NCBI RefSeq assembly: GCF_025630775.1
Contig: NZ_JAOSZE010000018.1
Span: 62,001-126,000 of the forward strand
Reading direction: 5' to 3'
DNA length: 64,000 bases
From: Actinoplanes sp. KI2
Lineage (GTDB): Bacteria > Actinomycetota > Actinomycetes > Mycobacteriales > Micromonosporaceae
Part shown: positions 32,176 through 41,351 of the stretch, one piece after another
How the letters are laid out: each line of letters starts with the position of its first letter
How positions within the stretch are numbered: position 1 is the stretch's first letter
The notes under the pieces: generated by a model
What the model was told of the DNA's origin: nothing
Databases searched by the model: none
What the model saw: the letters and a program-made list of their open reading frames with translations, nothing else
Program-made: the position numbers and the translations under genes

Positions 32176-33504
32176 TCAGCGGGGGACGGACTGGGCGGGG
32201 GAGCGGGCCGCCTCGGCCAGGTGAGCCGCGACCCTGGCGTGGTCGGTGGCGATCAGGCCGACCGTCACGCGCAGGTGCGGGGTGCCGCGGGACGGGGTGA
32301 AGGCGTTGCCGGCCGCCGCCGCGATGCCGGCGCTGGCCAGGGAGATCAGCGCCGACTGCTCGTCGGCCACCGGAAGCCAGATGTTCAGGCCGTCGCCCGG
32401 GGGCAGGGTGAGGCCGGCCGCGGTCAGCGCGTCGATGACCAGGTGGCGGCGGCGGGCGTACTCGGCCCGGGCATGGCTCACGGCGGCGACCGACGACGGG
32501 TCGGTCAGCAGGGCCAGCAGCAGCTGCTGGAGCAGCCGGCTCGTCCAGCCCTGGCCGAGCAGGCGCCGCTCGAGGATCGGGTCGAGGACCGTCGCGGGGG
32601 CGCCCACCGCGGCCAGCCGCAGGTCCGGCCCGTGGGACTTGGAGAAGCTGCGGACGTGGACGGTCTGCCGGGGCAGCAGGGCGCCCAGCGAGTGCAGCGG
32701 GCTGGTGGCGACGTCGCCGGCCGAGTCGTCCTCCACGGCGTACACGTGCTGGTGTTGCGCGAGCACCGCGGCGAGCGACATCTGCCGGCTGGGTGACCAC
32801 GACGCGCCGGTGGGGTTGAGGGCGCGCGGTTGCAGGAAGACGGCCGCCGGGCGGCACGGCATTGCGGACGCCAGGGCGGCGGGAACCATGCCGTCGGCGT
32901 CGGTGTCCACCCCGACCGCCTCCACGCCCAGCGCGTCCAGCAGGTCGAGCAGCGGGGGAAAGCAGGGGTTCTCCACGATCGCGCGGTCGCCCAGGCGCAA
33001 CAGGGCGGTGCAGACGTGGTCGATGGCGTCCATGGCGCCGTCGAAGATCGCCAGGCGGTCGGGCGGGAAGGGCCAGGTGGCGCGCAGCAGGTCCGCCAGC
33101 GCGGGCAGGACGGGCTCGTCCAGGTAGCTGCTCGGGGCCGGGGAGAGGCCGGCCGGCGACGGCAGCACGGGCAGCAGGCTCGGGTCGGGCACGCCGGTGG
33201 ACAGGTCCAGCGCGAAACCGGACCGTCCGCGCAGAGCGGCGCGGTACCGGCCGGGGCCGCTCGTCCGGCCGGTGGCGACGACCGTGCCGCGACGTCCGTC
33301 GGTCTGGATGGCGCCGGCCCGGCGCAGCAGCTGCCAGGCTGCACTGACGGTGGTGGGCGACAGCCGCAGCTCGCGCGCGACCGTGCGAACCGGCGGCAGT
33401 TTGGCGCCCGGCGCGAGGGCGCCCTGGCCGACGGCCCGGCCCACGGCCTCGGCCAGGCCCCGGGCGGTCGGCTCTTCCAGCAGGTCACGAACCGCATCAA
33501 GCAA
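32176..33504 (-). CDS. MocR/GabR-type regulator (GntR helix-turn-helix plus aminotransferase domain)
   Basis: A protein of about 442 residues. The N-terminus is a winged-helix GntR domain (GALAPGAKLPPVRTVARELR, then LSPTTVSAAWQLLRRAGAI). The remainder is a class I aminotransferase-like domain with FLQPRALNPTGASWS and the PLP lysine in SFSKSHGPDLRL. Members such as GabR sense amino acids or PLP adducts and control GABA or related genes. It is divergent from mmsA and beside the amine-catabolic block, which fits. Start uncertain: no ATG in frame; the TTG at 33504 is the nearest, and the frame extends further upstream. Confidence 0.85.
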   Translation of the reverse strand: MLDAVRDLLEEPTARGLAEAVGRAVGQGALAPGAKLPPVRTVARELRLSPTTVSAAWQLLRRAGAIQTDGRRGTVVATGRTSGPGRYRAALRGRSGFALDLSTGVPDPSLLPVLPSPAGLSPAPSSYLDEPVLPALADLLRATWPFPPDRLAIFDGAMDAIDHVCTALLRLGDRAIVENPCFPPLLDLLDALGVEAVGVDTDADGMVPAALASAMPCRPAAVFLQPRALNPTGASWSPSRQMSLAAVLAQHQHVYAVEDDSAGDVATSPLHSLGALLPRQTVHVRSFSKSHGPDLRLAAVGAPATVLDPILERRLLGQGWTSRLLQQLLLALLTDPSSVAAVSHARAEYARRRHLVIDALTAAGLTLPPGDGLNIWLPVADEQSALISLASAGIAAAAGNAFTPSRGTPHLRVTVGLIATDHARVAAHLAEAARSPAQSVPR

Positions 33505-33606
33505 GCCTTCAGTCCGTTCTCGGGAGGCGGGCGGGGCGGTTGGATTGTTTTGTGACAGTACGTTTCGAGCATTGTTCCGTCCATAGGTGTTACGTAATCT
33601 CGGGCA
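33505..33606. promoter_or_regulatory. Divergent mocR/mmsA control region with leaderless mmsA promoter
   Basis: On the plus strand -35 TTGTTC (33572-33577), 17-bp spacer, -10 TAATCT (33595-33600) and the mmsA ATG only six bases later, so the mmsA transcript is probably leaderless. The palindrome TTACGTAA (33590-33597) touches the -10 and could be the regulator's site. Confidence 0.55.
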
Positions 33607-35094
33607 ATGACTCGTATCGCGCACTGGATCGGCGGCGCCGAGCGCGCCGGTACCTCGGGCCGCACCGGCCCCGTCTTCAACCCGGCCACCGGCGAGCAGA
33701 CCGGCGAGGTCGACCTCGCGTCGGCCGCCGAGGTCGGCCACGCGGTTGCGGTGGCGAAGGAGGCCGCCAAGGCGTGGCGCGAGTCGTCGCTGTCGCGGCG
33801 GTCCGCGGTGCTGTTCAAGTTCCGCGAGCTGCTGGCCGACCGGGCCGGTGACCTGGCCGCGGTGATCACCAGCGAGCACGGCAAGGTGCTCTCCGACGCG
33901 GCCGGCGAGGTCGCCCGCGGCCTGGAGAACGCCGAGTTCGCGACCGGCATCCCGCACCTGATGAAGGGCGCCTACAGCGAGCAGGCGTCGACCGGCGTGG
34001 ACGTGTACTCGATCCGCCAGCCGCTCGGCGTGGTCGCCGGCATCACCCCGTTCAACTTCCCGGCCATGGTGCCGCTGTGGATGTGCACCACGGCGATCGC
34101 GGCCGGCAACGCGTTCGTGCTCAAGCCGAGCGAGAAGGACCCGTCGGCCGCGCTCTTCCTGGCCCGGCTGTGGCAGGAGGCGGGCCTGCCGGACGGCGTC
34201 TTCACCGTCGTCAACGGCGACGCCGAGGCGGTCGACGCGATCCTGACCCACCCGGACATCGCGGCGGTCAGCTTCGTCGGTTCCACCCCGATCGCCAAGC
34301 ACATCTACGAGACCGGCACCGCGAACGGCAAGCGGGTGCAGGCCCTGGGCGGCGCCAAGAACCACATGATCGTCCTGCCGGACGCCGAGCTGGACGCGGC
34401 CGCCGACGCGGCGGTCAGCGCCGCCTACGGCTCGGCCGGCGAGCGTTGCATGGCCGTCTCGGTGGTCGTGGCGGTCGGCGACGTGGCCGACCCGCTGGTC
34501 GACGCGATCGCGGCCCGGCTGCCGAAGCTGAAGATCGGCGCGGGCACCGACCCGGAGGCGCAGATGGGGCCGCTGATCACCGCCCAGCACCGGGAGAAGG
34601 TGGCCGGCTACATCGCGTCGGGTGCCGAGACCGGCGCGACCGTGGTGGCCGACGGGCGTGCGGCCGAGCTTCCGGACGACGGCTACTTCCTCGGCGTCAC
34701 GCTGCTCGACAACGTCACTCCGGAGATGGCGGTCTACACCGATGAGATCTTCGGGCCGGTGCTGTGTGTGGTGCGCGTCCGGACGTACGCGGAAGCCGTG
34801 TCCTTGATCAATGAGAACGAGTACGGGAACGGAACCGCCATCTTCACCCGGGACGGTGGGGCCGCACGGCAGTTCCAGTTCGACGTGAACGCCGGCATGG
34901 TCGGGGTCAATGTGCCGATCCCGGTGCCGGTCGCCTACTACTCGTTCGGTGGCTGGAAGGCCTCGCTGTTCGGCGACACCCACATGTACGGGCCGGACGG
35001 CATCCACTTCTTCACCCGCACCAAGGTCGTCACCTCGCGCTGGCCCGACCCGGGCACGTCGTCCGTCGACCTCGGCTTCCCGCAAACCCGATAA
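33607..35094 (+). CDS. mmsA: CoA-acylating (methyl)malonate-semialdehyde dehydrogenase
   Basis: A 495-residue aldehyde dehydrogenase-fold enzyme. The catalytic Cys is C281 in GERCMAVS. The usual general-base motif ELGGK is replaced by ALGGAKNH, which marks the CoA-dependent branch that releases CO2 and forms acetyl-CoA or propionyl-CoA. NAD-binding residues lie in TPFNFPAMVP and FVGSTPIA. With the neighbouring omega-aminotransferase it would turn beta-alanine-derived malonate semialdehyde into acetyl-CoA. Confidence 0.95.
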   Translation: MTRIAHWIGGAERAGTSGRTGPVFNPATGEQTGEVDLASAAEVGHAVAVAKEAAKAWRESSLSRRSAVLFKFRELLADRAGDLAAVITSEHGKVLSDAAGEVARGLENAEFATGIPHLMKGAYSEQASTGVDVYSIRQPLGVVAGITPFNFPAMVPLWMCTTAIAAGNAFVLKPSEKDPSAALFLARLWQEAGLPDGVFTVVNGDAEAVDAILTHPDIAAVSFVGSTPIAKHIYETGTANGKRVQALGGAKNHMIVLPDAELDAAADAAVSAAYGSAGERCMAVSVVVAVGDVADPLVDAIAARLPKLKIGAGTDPEAQMGPLITAQHREKVAGYIASGAETGATVVADGRAAELPDDGYFLGVTLLDNVTPEMAVYTDEIFGPVLCVVRVRTYAEAVSLINENEYGNGTAIFTRDGGAARQFQFDVNAGMVGVNVPIPVPVAYYSFGGWKASLFGDTHMYGPDGIHFFTRTKVVTSRWPDPGTSSVDLGFPQTR

Positions 35095-35101
35095 GGAAGA
35101 A

Positions 35102-36439
35102 ATGTCTGACTCGATCGTGCGGGCCGACGACCGTGCCCACGTCTTCCACAGCTGGTCGGCCCAGGGCCTGATCAACCCGCTCCCGGTGAAGGGCGCGCTG
35201 GGGAGCTACTTCTGGGACTACGAAGACCGGAAATATCTGGACTTCTCGTCTCAGCTGGTCAACATCAACATCGGCCACCAGCACCCCCGGCTGGTCGCCG
35301 CGATCCAGGAGCAGGCCGCCAAGCTCTGCACGATCCAGCCGGCCTTCGCCAACGACAAGCGCGGCGAGGCCGCCCGCCTGATCGCCGAGCTCGCGCCCGG
35401 CCCGCTGAACAAGGTGTTCTTCACCAACGGCGGCGCCGAGGCGACCGAGAACGCGATCCGGCTGGCCCGCGGGCACACCGGCCGGCACAAGGTGCTGTCC
35501 ACCTACCGCAGCTACCACGGCTCGACCAGCACCGCGATCACCGCGACCGGCGACCCGCGCCGCTGGGCGAACGAGCCGGCCGCGGTGGGCGTGGTGCACT
35601 TCTGGGGGCCGTACCCGTACCGGTCGCCGTTCTACGCACAGACGCCCGAGCAGGAGACCGAGCGCGCGCTGCGGCACCTGCGCGACACGATCGTCTTCGA
35701 GGGCGCCGGCACCGTCGCGGCCGTCCTGCTGGAGACCGTGGTGGGCACCAACGGGATCCTGGTGCCGCCGCCCGGCTACCTGGCCGGTGTGCGGGCGATC
35801 TGCGACGAGTTCGGCATCGTGTTCATCGCCGACGAGGTGATGGCGGGATTCGGCCGGTGCGGCGAGTGGTTCGCGGTCGACCGGTGGGGCGTCACGCCCG
35901 ACCTGATCACCTTCGCGAAGGGGGTCAACTCGGGCTATCTGCCGTTGGGTGGCGTGCTCATCTCGGACGAGATCGCCTCCACCTATGAGACCCGGCCCTT
36001 CCCCGGCGGGCTCACCTACTCAGGGCACCCGCTCGCCTGCGCCTCGGCCGTCGCCTCCATCGAGATCTTCAAGGAGGAGGGGATCGTCGAGCACGCCCGG
36101 GCAATCGGCGACGACGTGATCGCGCCGGGCCTCGCGGAGCTGGCGGAAAAGCATCCGAGCGTGGGCGAGGTGCGCGGACTCGGCGTTTTCTGGGCGATCG
36201 AACTGGTTCGCGACCGGGAGACGCGGGAGCCGCTCGTGCCGTTCAACGCCGCCGGCGCCGCCGCCGGGCCGATGAACGAGGTGGCCGCGGCCTGCAAAGA
36301 GCGAGGTCTCTGGCCGTTCACCCACTTCAACCGGGTGCATGTGGTGCCGCCCTGCACGGTCTCCGCGGAGGAGGTCCGGGAGGGACTGTCGATTCTCGAC
36401 GACGCGCTCACGGTGGCCGACCAGTATTACGTCGGCTGA
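35102..36439 (+). CDS. Class III aminotransferase, omega-amino acid type (beta-alanine/pyruvate-like)
   Basis: A 445-residue PLP enzyme. Conserved features: GxxYWDYEDRKYLDF-like N-terminus (SYFWDYEDRKYLDF), FFTNGGAEATENAIRLAR, YRSYHGSTS, the cofactor Asp in FIADEVMAGFGR and the PLP lysine in FAKGVNSGYLPLG. ATG at 35102 preceded by AAGGAAG, seven bases after mmsA, so the two are one operon. The pairing of mmsA with an omega-amino acid:pyruvate transaminase is the standard beta-alanine route; exact substrate not provable here. Confidence 0.88.
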   Translation: MSDSIVRADDRAHVFHSWSAQGLINPLPVKGALGSYFWDYEDRKYLDFSSQLVNINIGHQHPRLVAAIQEQAAKLCTIQPAFANDKRGEAARLIAELAPGPLNKVFFTNGGAEATENAIRLARGHTGRHKVLSTYRSYHGSTSTAITATGDPRRWANEPAAVGVVHFWGPYPYRSPFYAQTPEQETERALRHLRDTIVFEGAGTVAAVLLETVVGTNGILVPPPGYLAGVRAICDEFGIVFIADEVMAGFGRCGEWFAVDRWGVTPDLITFAKGVNSGYLPLGGVLISDEIASTYETRPFPGGLTYSGHPLACASAVASIEIFKEEGIVEHARAIGDDVIAPGLAELAEKHPSVGEVRGLGVFWAIELVRDRETREPLVPFNAAGAAAGPMNEVAAACKERGLWPFTHFNRVHVVPPCTVSAEEVREGLSILDDALTVADQYYVG

Positions 36440-36595
36440 CGCCGGATTGCGTAGCAGCGAGGGCCGGTCCACCCCTGATTCCGTTTCAAGTTTGGAAAAT
36501 TCCTCGGATTCCCTTGTTTAGAACACCTGCGTGTGACAAGGTCCCTCCAGTTGTCAAGTGGGGCTCGTCACAGGCTCGGCCCGGAGGTCGTATTC

Positions 36596-38032
36596 GTGAG
36601 CAACGCGCTGCCCGAGCTGCGGAACTTCGTCGGTGGCCGGTACAACGCCGCCGCTTCCGGAGCGACCTCCGAGGTTGTCGACCCGAGCACCGGGGAGGCG
36701 TACGCGCTGGCGCCCGTCTCCGCGGCGGCCGACGTCGACGCGGCGATGACCGCGGCGGAGGCCGGCTTCGAGGTCTGGCGGGACGCCACCCCGGCGCAGC
36801 GGCAGCGCGCCCTGCTCCGGATCGCCGACGCGGTCGAGGCCCGGGCCGAGGAGCTGATCGAGGCGGAGTGCCGCAACACCGGCAAGCCGGTCGAGGCCAC
36901 CCGCCGCGAGGAGATCGGCCCGATGGTCGACGAGCTGCGTTTCTTCGCGGGCGCGGCGCGCGTCCTCGAGGGCAAGTCCGCGGGGGAGTACCTGGCGGAC
37001 CACACCTCGTACGTCCGGCGCGAGCCGATCGGGGTGTGCGCGCAGATCACCCCATGGAACTACCCGATGGTCATGGCCGTCTGGAAGTTCGCGCCGGCGA
37101 TCGCGGCCGGCAACGCGGTCGTGCTCAAGCCCTCCGACACCACCCCGTTGAGCACCCTGCTGCTCGCCGAGATCGCCGCCGAGTTCCTTCCGCCCGGCGT
37201 GCTCAACGTGGTCTGCGGCGACCGGGACACCGGCCGCGCGGTGGTCGCCCACCCGGCGCCGCAGCTCGTCTCGATCACCGGCTCCACCCGGGCCGGCATG
37301 GAGGTCGCCGTGGCGGCGGCGGCCGACCTGAAGCGGGCTCACCTGGAGCTCGGTGGCAAGGCGCCGGTGATCGTCTTCGACGATGTCGACCTCGAGTCGG
37401 CCGCCGAGGCGATCGCCGGCGCGGGCTTCTTCAACGCCGGGCAGGACTGCACGGCGGCGACCCGGGTGCTGGTGCAGCGCGGGATCGCGGACGAGTTCAC
37501 CGCCGCGCTCGCGGCCGCGGCGAAGAACACGCACGTCGGGCCGCCGGCCGACACCGAGGCGTACTTCGGGCCGGTCAACAACGCCGGCCAGCTGGCCCGG
37601 GTGCAGGGCTTCCTGGAGCGGACGCCGGAGCACGCCGAGATCGTCACCGGTGGCCGCCGGATCGGCGACCGCGGCTACTTCCTCGAGCCGACCGTCGTCG
37701 CCGGGCTCGCCCAGCGGGACGAGATGATCCAGGACGAGGTCTTCGGCCCGGTCGTCACCGTCCAGCAGTTCGACGACGAGGACAACGCCGTCCGCTGGGC
37801 GAACGACGTTCGCTACGGCCTGAGCGCGAGCGTCTGGACGCAGAACCACGCCCGTGCCATGCGGGTGACCCGGCGGCTGAACTTCGGCGCGGTCTGGGTC
37901 AACACGCACCTGCCGTTCGTCTCGGAGATGCCGCACGGCGGCTACGGCCACTCCGGGTACGGCAAGGATCTTTCGATGTACGGGTTCGAGGAGTACACCC
38001 GGATCAAGCACGTGATGAGCAGCCTAGGCTGA
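36596..38032 (+). CDS. Gamma-aminobutyraldehyde dehydrogenase, copy 1
   Basis: A 478-residue NAD-dependent aldehyde dehydrogenase with general base Glu in LELGGKAPV, nucleophile Cys in NAGQDCTAATRVL, and NAD contacts TPWNYPMVMAVWK. Sequence style matches 4-aminobutyraldehyde (or 3-aminopropionaldehyde) dehydrogenases of polyamine breakdown. GTG at 36596 is chosen because GGAGG lies eight bases before it. It leads a run of genes into the PotABCD transporter. It is closely similar to the product at 60705-62138. Confidence 0.92.
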   Translation: MSNALPELRNFVGGRYNAAASGATSEVVDPSTGEAYALAPVSAAADVDAAMTAAEAGFEVWRDATPAQRQRALLRIADAVEARAEELIEAECRNTGKPVEATRREEIGPMVDELRFFAGAARVLEGKSAGEYLADHTSYVRREPIGVCAQITPWNYPMVMAVWKFAPAIAAGNAVVLKPSDTTPLSTLLLAEIAAEFLPPGVLNVVCGDRDTGRAVVAHPAPQLVSITGSTRAGMEVAVAAAADLKRAHLELGGKAPVIVFDDVDLESAAEAIAGAGFFNAGQDCTAATRVLVQRGIADEFTAALAAAAKNTHVGPPADTEAYFGPVNNAGQLARVQGFLERTPEHAEIVTGGRRIGDRGYFLEPTVVAGLAQRDEMIQDEVFGPVVTVQQFDDEDNAVRWANDVRYGLSASVWTQNHARAMRVTRRLNFGAVWVNTHLPFVSEMPHGGYGHSGYGKDLSMYGFEEYTRIKHVMSSLG

Positions 38033-38081
38033 CCGCCCCACCCCCGGCCCGCCGTCTCCACCCCGCGCGAAGAGGAACGAC

Positions 38082-39236
38082 ATGACCACCCCCCAGCACA
38101 GCGCCGTAACGCAGCCACCGCCGGTGGTTGACGGGACCCCGGCGATCCGATTTGCGGGCGTCCACAAGAACTACCTGGCACACGGCGAGTCGGTCGCGGC
38201 CGTCAAGCGCACGGACCTGGCGATCGCGCAGGGGGAGTTCTTCTCGCTGCTCGGGCCGTCGGGCTGCGGCAAGACGACCACGATGCGGATGATCGCGGGC
38301 TTCGAGGAGCCCACCGCCGGCAAGGTCTACCTGGATGGCAAGGACGTCACCGGGGTCGCGCCGAACAAGCGTGACATCAACATGGTCTTCCAGTCGTACG
38401 CCCTCTTCCCGCACCTGAACACGTACCAGAACGTGGCGTTCGGTCTCGAGCGCAAGAAGGTCGCCAAGGACGAGATCAAGCGCCGGGTGGGCGAGATCCT
38501 CGAGATCGTCTCGCTGACCGGCATGGAGAAGCGCGCGCCCCGGGAGATGTCCGGCGGCCAGCAGCAGCGGGTCGCCCTGGCCCGGGCGCTGGTCAACCGG
38601 CCGCGGGCGCTGCTGCTCGACGAGCCGCTCGGCGCCCTCGACCTCAAGCTGCGCCAGCAGATGCAGGTCGAGCTCAAGCGCATCCAGCGCGAGGTCGGCA
38701 TCACCTTCGTCTACGTCACCCACGACCAGGGCGAGGCGCTGACCATGTCGGACCGGATCGCGGTGATGAACGCGGGCGTGATCGAGCAGCTGGGCACGCC
38801 GCGGGAGATCTACGAGCGGCCGGCGACCCGGTTCGTGGCCGGCTTCATCGGCACCTCGAACATCGTCGAGGGGCGGTGCCAGCGGGCCGAGAACGGGCTG
38901 GCCCTGCTCTCGTACACCCAGCAGGACCGGGTCGTGGTGCCGTGCGGCAGCGCGGTGCGGGCCGGCGACAAGATCGAGGTCTCGGTCCGGCCCGAGAAGA
39001 TCGACCTGCACCGCGGGGTGCCGCCGGTGTCGGCGACCGGTGGGAGCGTGCTCTCCGGCATCGTCAACGAGGTCGTCTACCACGGGACCTCGACGAACTA
39101 CACGGTCGCGACGGCGGCCGGCGCCGACTTCACCGTCTTCGATCAAAACGCTTCGAACGCCGACGACCTCGCGGATCGCGGCGATCGTGTTTACCTCACC
39201 TGGGCCCCCCAGCATTCATATCTGATCGGAGTCTGA
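38082..39236 (+). CDS. potA: Polyamine ABC transporter ATP-binding protein
   Basis: A 384-residue ATPase: Walker A GPSGCGKTT near residue 66, Q-loop VFQSYALFPHLN, signature MSGGQQQRVALARAL, Walker B LLLDEPLGALDLKLR, switch His in VTHDQGEAL, and a C-terminal TOBE domain. The gene order potA-potD-potB-potC next to amine catabolic genes points to spermidine or putrescine import. GAAGAGGAA precedes the ATG. Confidence 0.93.
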   Translation: MTTPQHSAVTQPPPVVDGTPAIRFAGVHKNYLAHGESVAAVKRTDLAIAQGEFFSLLGPSGCGKTTTMRMIAGFEEPTAGKVYLDGKDVTGVAPNKRDINMVFQSYALFPHLNTYQNVAFGLERKKVAKDEIKRRVGEILEIVSLTGMEKRAPREMSGGQQQRVALARALVNRPRALLLDEPLGALDLKLRQQMQVELKRIQREVGITFVYVTHDQGEALTMSDRIAVMNAGVIEQLGTPREIYERPATRFVAGFIGTSNIVEGRCQRAENGLALLSYTQQDRVVVPCGSAVRAGDKIEVSVRPEKIDLHRGVPPVSATGGSVLSGIVNEVVYHGTSTNYTVATAAGADFTVFDQNASNADDLADRGDRVYLTWAPQHSYLIGV

Positions 39237-40486
39237 TGTCTGCCTCGAATCTTCCCGACAGCGCCCTCCTTCGGGGTATGACCCAGCGCCGGCTCGGCCG
39301 GCGGGACGCTCTGCGGATCTCCGGTCTCTCCGCCCTCGGCGCGGCCCTCGCGGCCTGCGGCGTGCAGGGCAAGGCCAAGCCCGGCGCGGGCGCCAGCGTG
39401 GCCCCCGACGCGGTGGCGAAGTTCTGGACGGGCAAGACCAAGGTCGGCCACGTCGACTTCGCGAACTGGCCGCTGTACATGGACCCGAAGCACCCGGAGC
39501 TCAAGAAGTTCACCCAGGAAACCGGCATCACGGTGAACTACAAGGAGGTCATCCAGGAGATGGGCCCCTGGTTCGCCAAGGTGCAGCCCCTGCTCGCCGC
39601 GAACAAGCCCATCGGTTTCGACCTCATGGTGATCACCAACAGCGTGCAGTTCGCGCAGTTCCGCGACTCCGGCTTCCTGGCCCCGCTCGACCACACCAAG
39701 CTGCCGAACTTCGCGAAGAACGCCGGCCCGGCCTACGCCAAGGAGGCGTTCGACCCGGGCAACGTGTACAGCGTGCCGTGGGCGTCCGGGATGACCGGCA
39801 TCGCGTACGACGAGACCAAGACGAAGCGGCCGATCACCAAGCTGGCCGATCTGTGGGACCCGGCGTTCAAAGGCAAGATCGGGATGTTCTCCGACTCCCA
39901 GGAACTGGCGAACTTCGGCCTGCTCAAGAACGGCATCAACCCGGACAAGTCGACGCAGGCCGATTGGGACAAGGCCGCCGCCGATCTGAAGACGCAGAAG
40001 CCGCTGGTGCGCAAGTACTACGACCAGAGCTACATCGACGCGCTCGGCAGCGGCGAGGTCTGGATCACCCAGGCGTGGTCCGGCGACGTCTTCCAGAAGA
40101 ACGTCTCCGACGGTACGAACTTCAAGTTCGTCATCCCGGAGGAGGGCGGGACGATCTGGACCGACAACATGACGATCCCGATCACCGCGAAGGCTCCGCT
40201 CGACGCGATCACGCTGATCGACTTCTTCTACCGGCCCGAGATCGCCGCGTCACTGGCCAGTTTCATCAACTACGTCTGCCCGGTCCCGTCCGCCCAGCAG
40301 GTGATGGTCACCGAGGCGAACAAGCTGACCGGCAAGGACAAGACGGCGGCGCTCGAGGTGGCCAACTCGGAGCTGGTGTTCCCGTCCGACGACGTCTACT
40401 CGAAGCTGCACTACTACGTGTCCTTCGACAACGTCGCCGACCAGCAGTCCTTCCAGAAGACCTTCGAACCGATCACGCTGGGCTGA
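39236..40486 (+). CDS. potD: Polyamine-binding lipoprotein (PotD family)
   Basis: A 416-residue solute-binding protein of the spermidine/putrescine class. A twin-arginine-like signal (RRLGRRDALRISGL) is followed by the lipobox LAAC near residue 41. The mature domain shows VNYKEVIQEMGPWFAKVQPL, WASGMTGIAYDE and NMTIPITAKAPLDAITLIDF. TGATG overlap with potA. The substrate is assigned by family and context. Confidence 0.92.
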   Translation: MSASNLPDSALLRGMTQRRLGRRDALRISGLSALGAALAACGVQGKAKPGAGASVAPDAVAKFWTGKTKVGHVDFANWPLYMDPKHPELKKFTQETGITVNYKEVIQEMGPWFAKVQPLLAANKPIGFDLMVITNSVQFAQFRDSGFLAPLDHTKLPNFAKNAGPAYAKEAFDPGNVYSVPWASGMTGIAYDETKTKRPITKLADLWDPAFKGKIGMFSDSQELANFGLLKNGINPDKSTQADWDKAAADLKTQKPLVRKYYDQSYIDALGSGEVWITQAWSGDVFQKNVSDGTNFKFVIPEEGGTIWTDNMTIPITAKAPLDAITLIDFFYRPEIAASLASFINYVCPVPSAQQVMVTEANKLTGKDKTAALEVANSELVFPSDDVYSKLHYYVSFDNVADQQSFQKTFEPITLG

Positions 40487-40487
40487 G

Positions 40488-41351
40488 ATGAACCGAGTCA
40501 AACGACAGCTCGCCCCGTACTTCCTGGTCCTGCCGGGCGGACTCTGGCTGCTGCTGTTCTTCGCGATCCCGATGGTCGCCATGCTGTCGCTCTCGTTGCA
40601 GCAGGGCGACGTGGTGTACGGGTACCGCTTCACCTTCCACTGGCAGAACTACACCGACGCCATCACCGACTACCACGAGCAGCTGATCCGGTCGCTGACC
40701 TACGCGGCGATCGGGACGATCGTGCTGATCGCGCTGGCCTTCCCGGTGGCGTACTGGATCGCGTTCTACGGCGGCAAGCGCAAGCCCACGTACCTGTTCC
40801 TGCTGCTCCTGCCGTTCTTCGTGTCGTTCGTGCTGCGCACCATCTCGTGGCGGCAGATCCTCACCGACGAAGGGCCGGTGCTGCATCCGCTCAAACAGCT
40901 CGGCCTGCTGCCCGACTCGTACCATCTGCTCGGCACCTCGGAGGCGGTGATCGGCGGGCTGGTCTACAACTTCCTGCCGTTCATGGTGCTGCCGATCTAC
41001 GTGGCGCTCGAGCGGATCGACCCGCGGGTGGTGGAGGCGTCGCGCGACCTGTACGCGACCCCGGCGCTCTCCTTCCGCAAGGTGGTCCTGCCGCTGGCGC
41101 TGCCCGGCGTCTTCGCCGGTGTGCTGATGTCGTTCGTGCCGATGGCCTCGGACTACGTCAACTCCGAGGTGCTGGGCAGCCAGTCGACCACCATGGTCGG
41201 CCAGGTCATCCAGCACAAGTATCTGCAGACCTCCGACTACCCGGCCGCGGCGGCGCTCTCATTCATCCTGATGGCGATCCTGCTGGTCGGCATCTTCGCG
41301 TACGCCCGCGCGCTGGGCACCGAGGACGTGATGAAGGTGGCGGCCCGATGA
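40488..41351 (+). CDS. potB: Polyamine ABC transporter permease (PotB type)
   Basis: A 287-residue permease with six membrane segments and the EAA-loop region PRVVEASRDLYATPALSFRK. It starts one base after the potD stop and ends in an ATGA overlap with potC. Confidence 0.93.
   Translation: MNRVKRQLAPYFLVLPGGLWLLLFFAIPMVAMLSLSLQQGDVVYGYRFTFHWQNYTDAITDYHEQLIRSLTYAAIGTIVLIALAFPVAYWIAFYGGKRKPTYLFLLLLPFFVSFVLRTISWRQILTDEGPVLHPLKQLGLLPDSYHLLGTSEAVIGGLVYNFLPFMVLPIYVALERIDPRVVEASRDLYATPALSFRKVVLPLALPGVFAGVLMSFVPMASDYVNSEVLGSQSTTMVGQVIQHKYLQTSDYPAAAALSFILMAILLVGIFAYARALGTEDVMKVAAR

Noticed and set aside
32176..35175. A 999-residue protein joining the MocR regulator to antisense mmsA
   Set aside because: The first 560 codons are the reverse complement of mmsA with no protein features; the real regulator begins near 33504.
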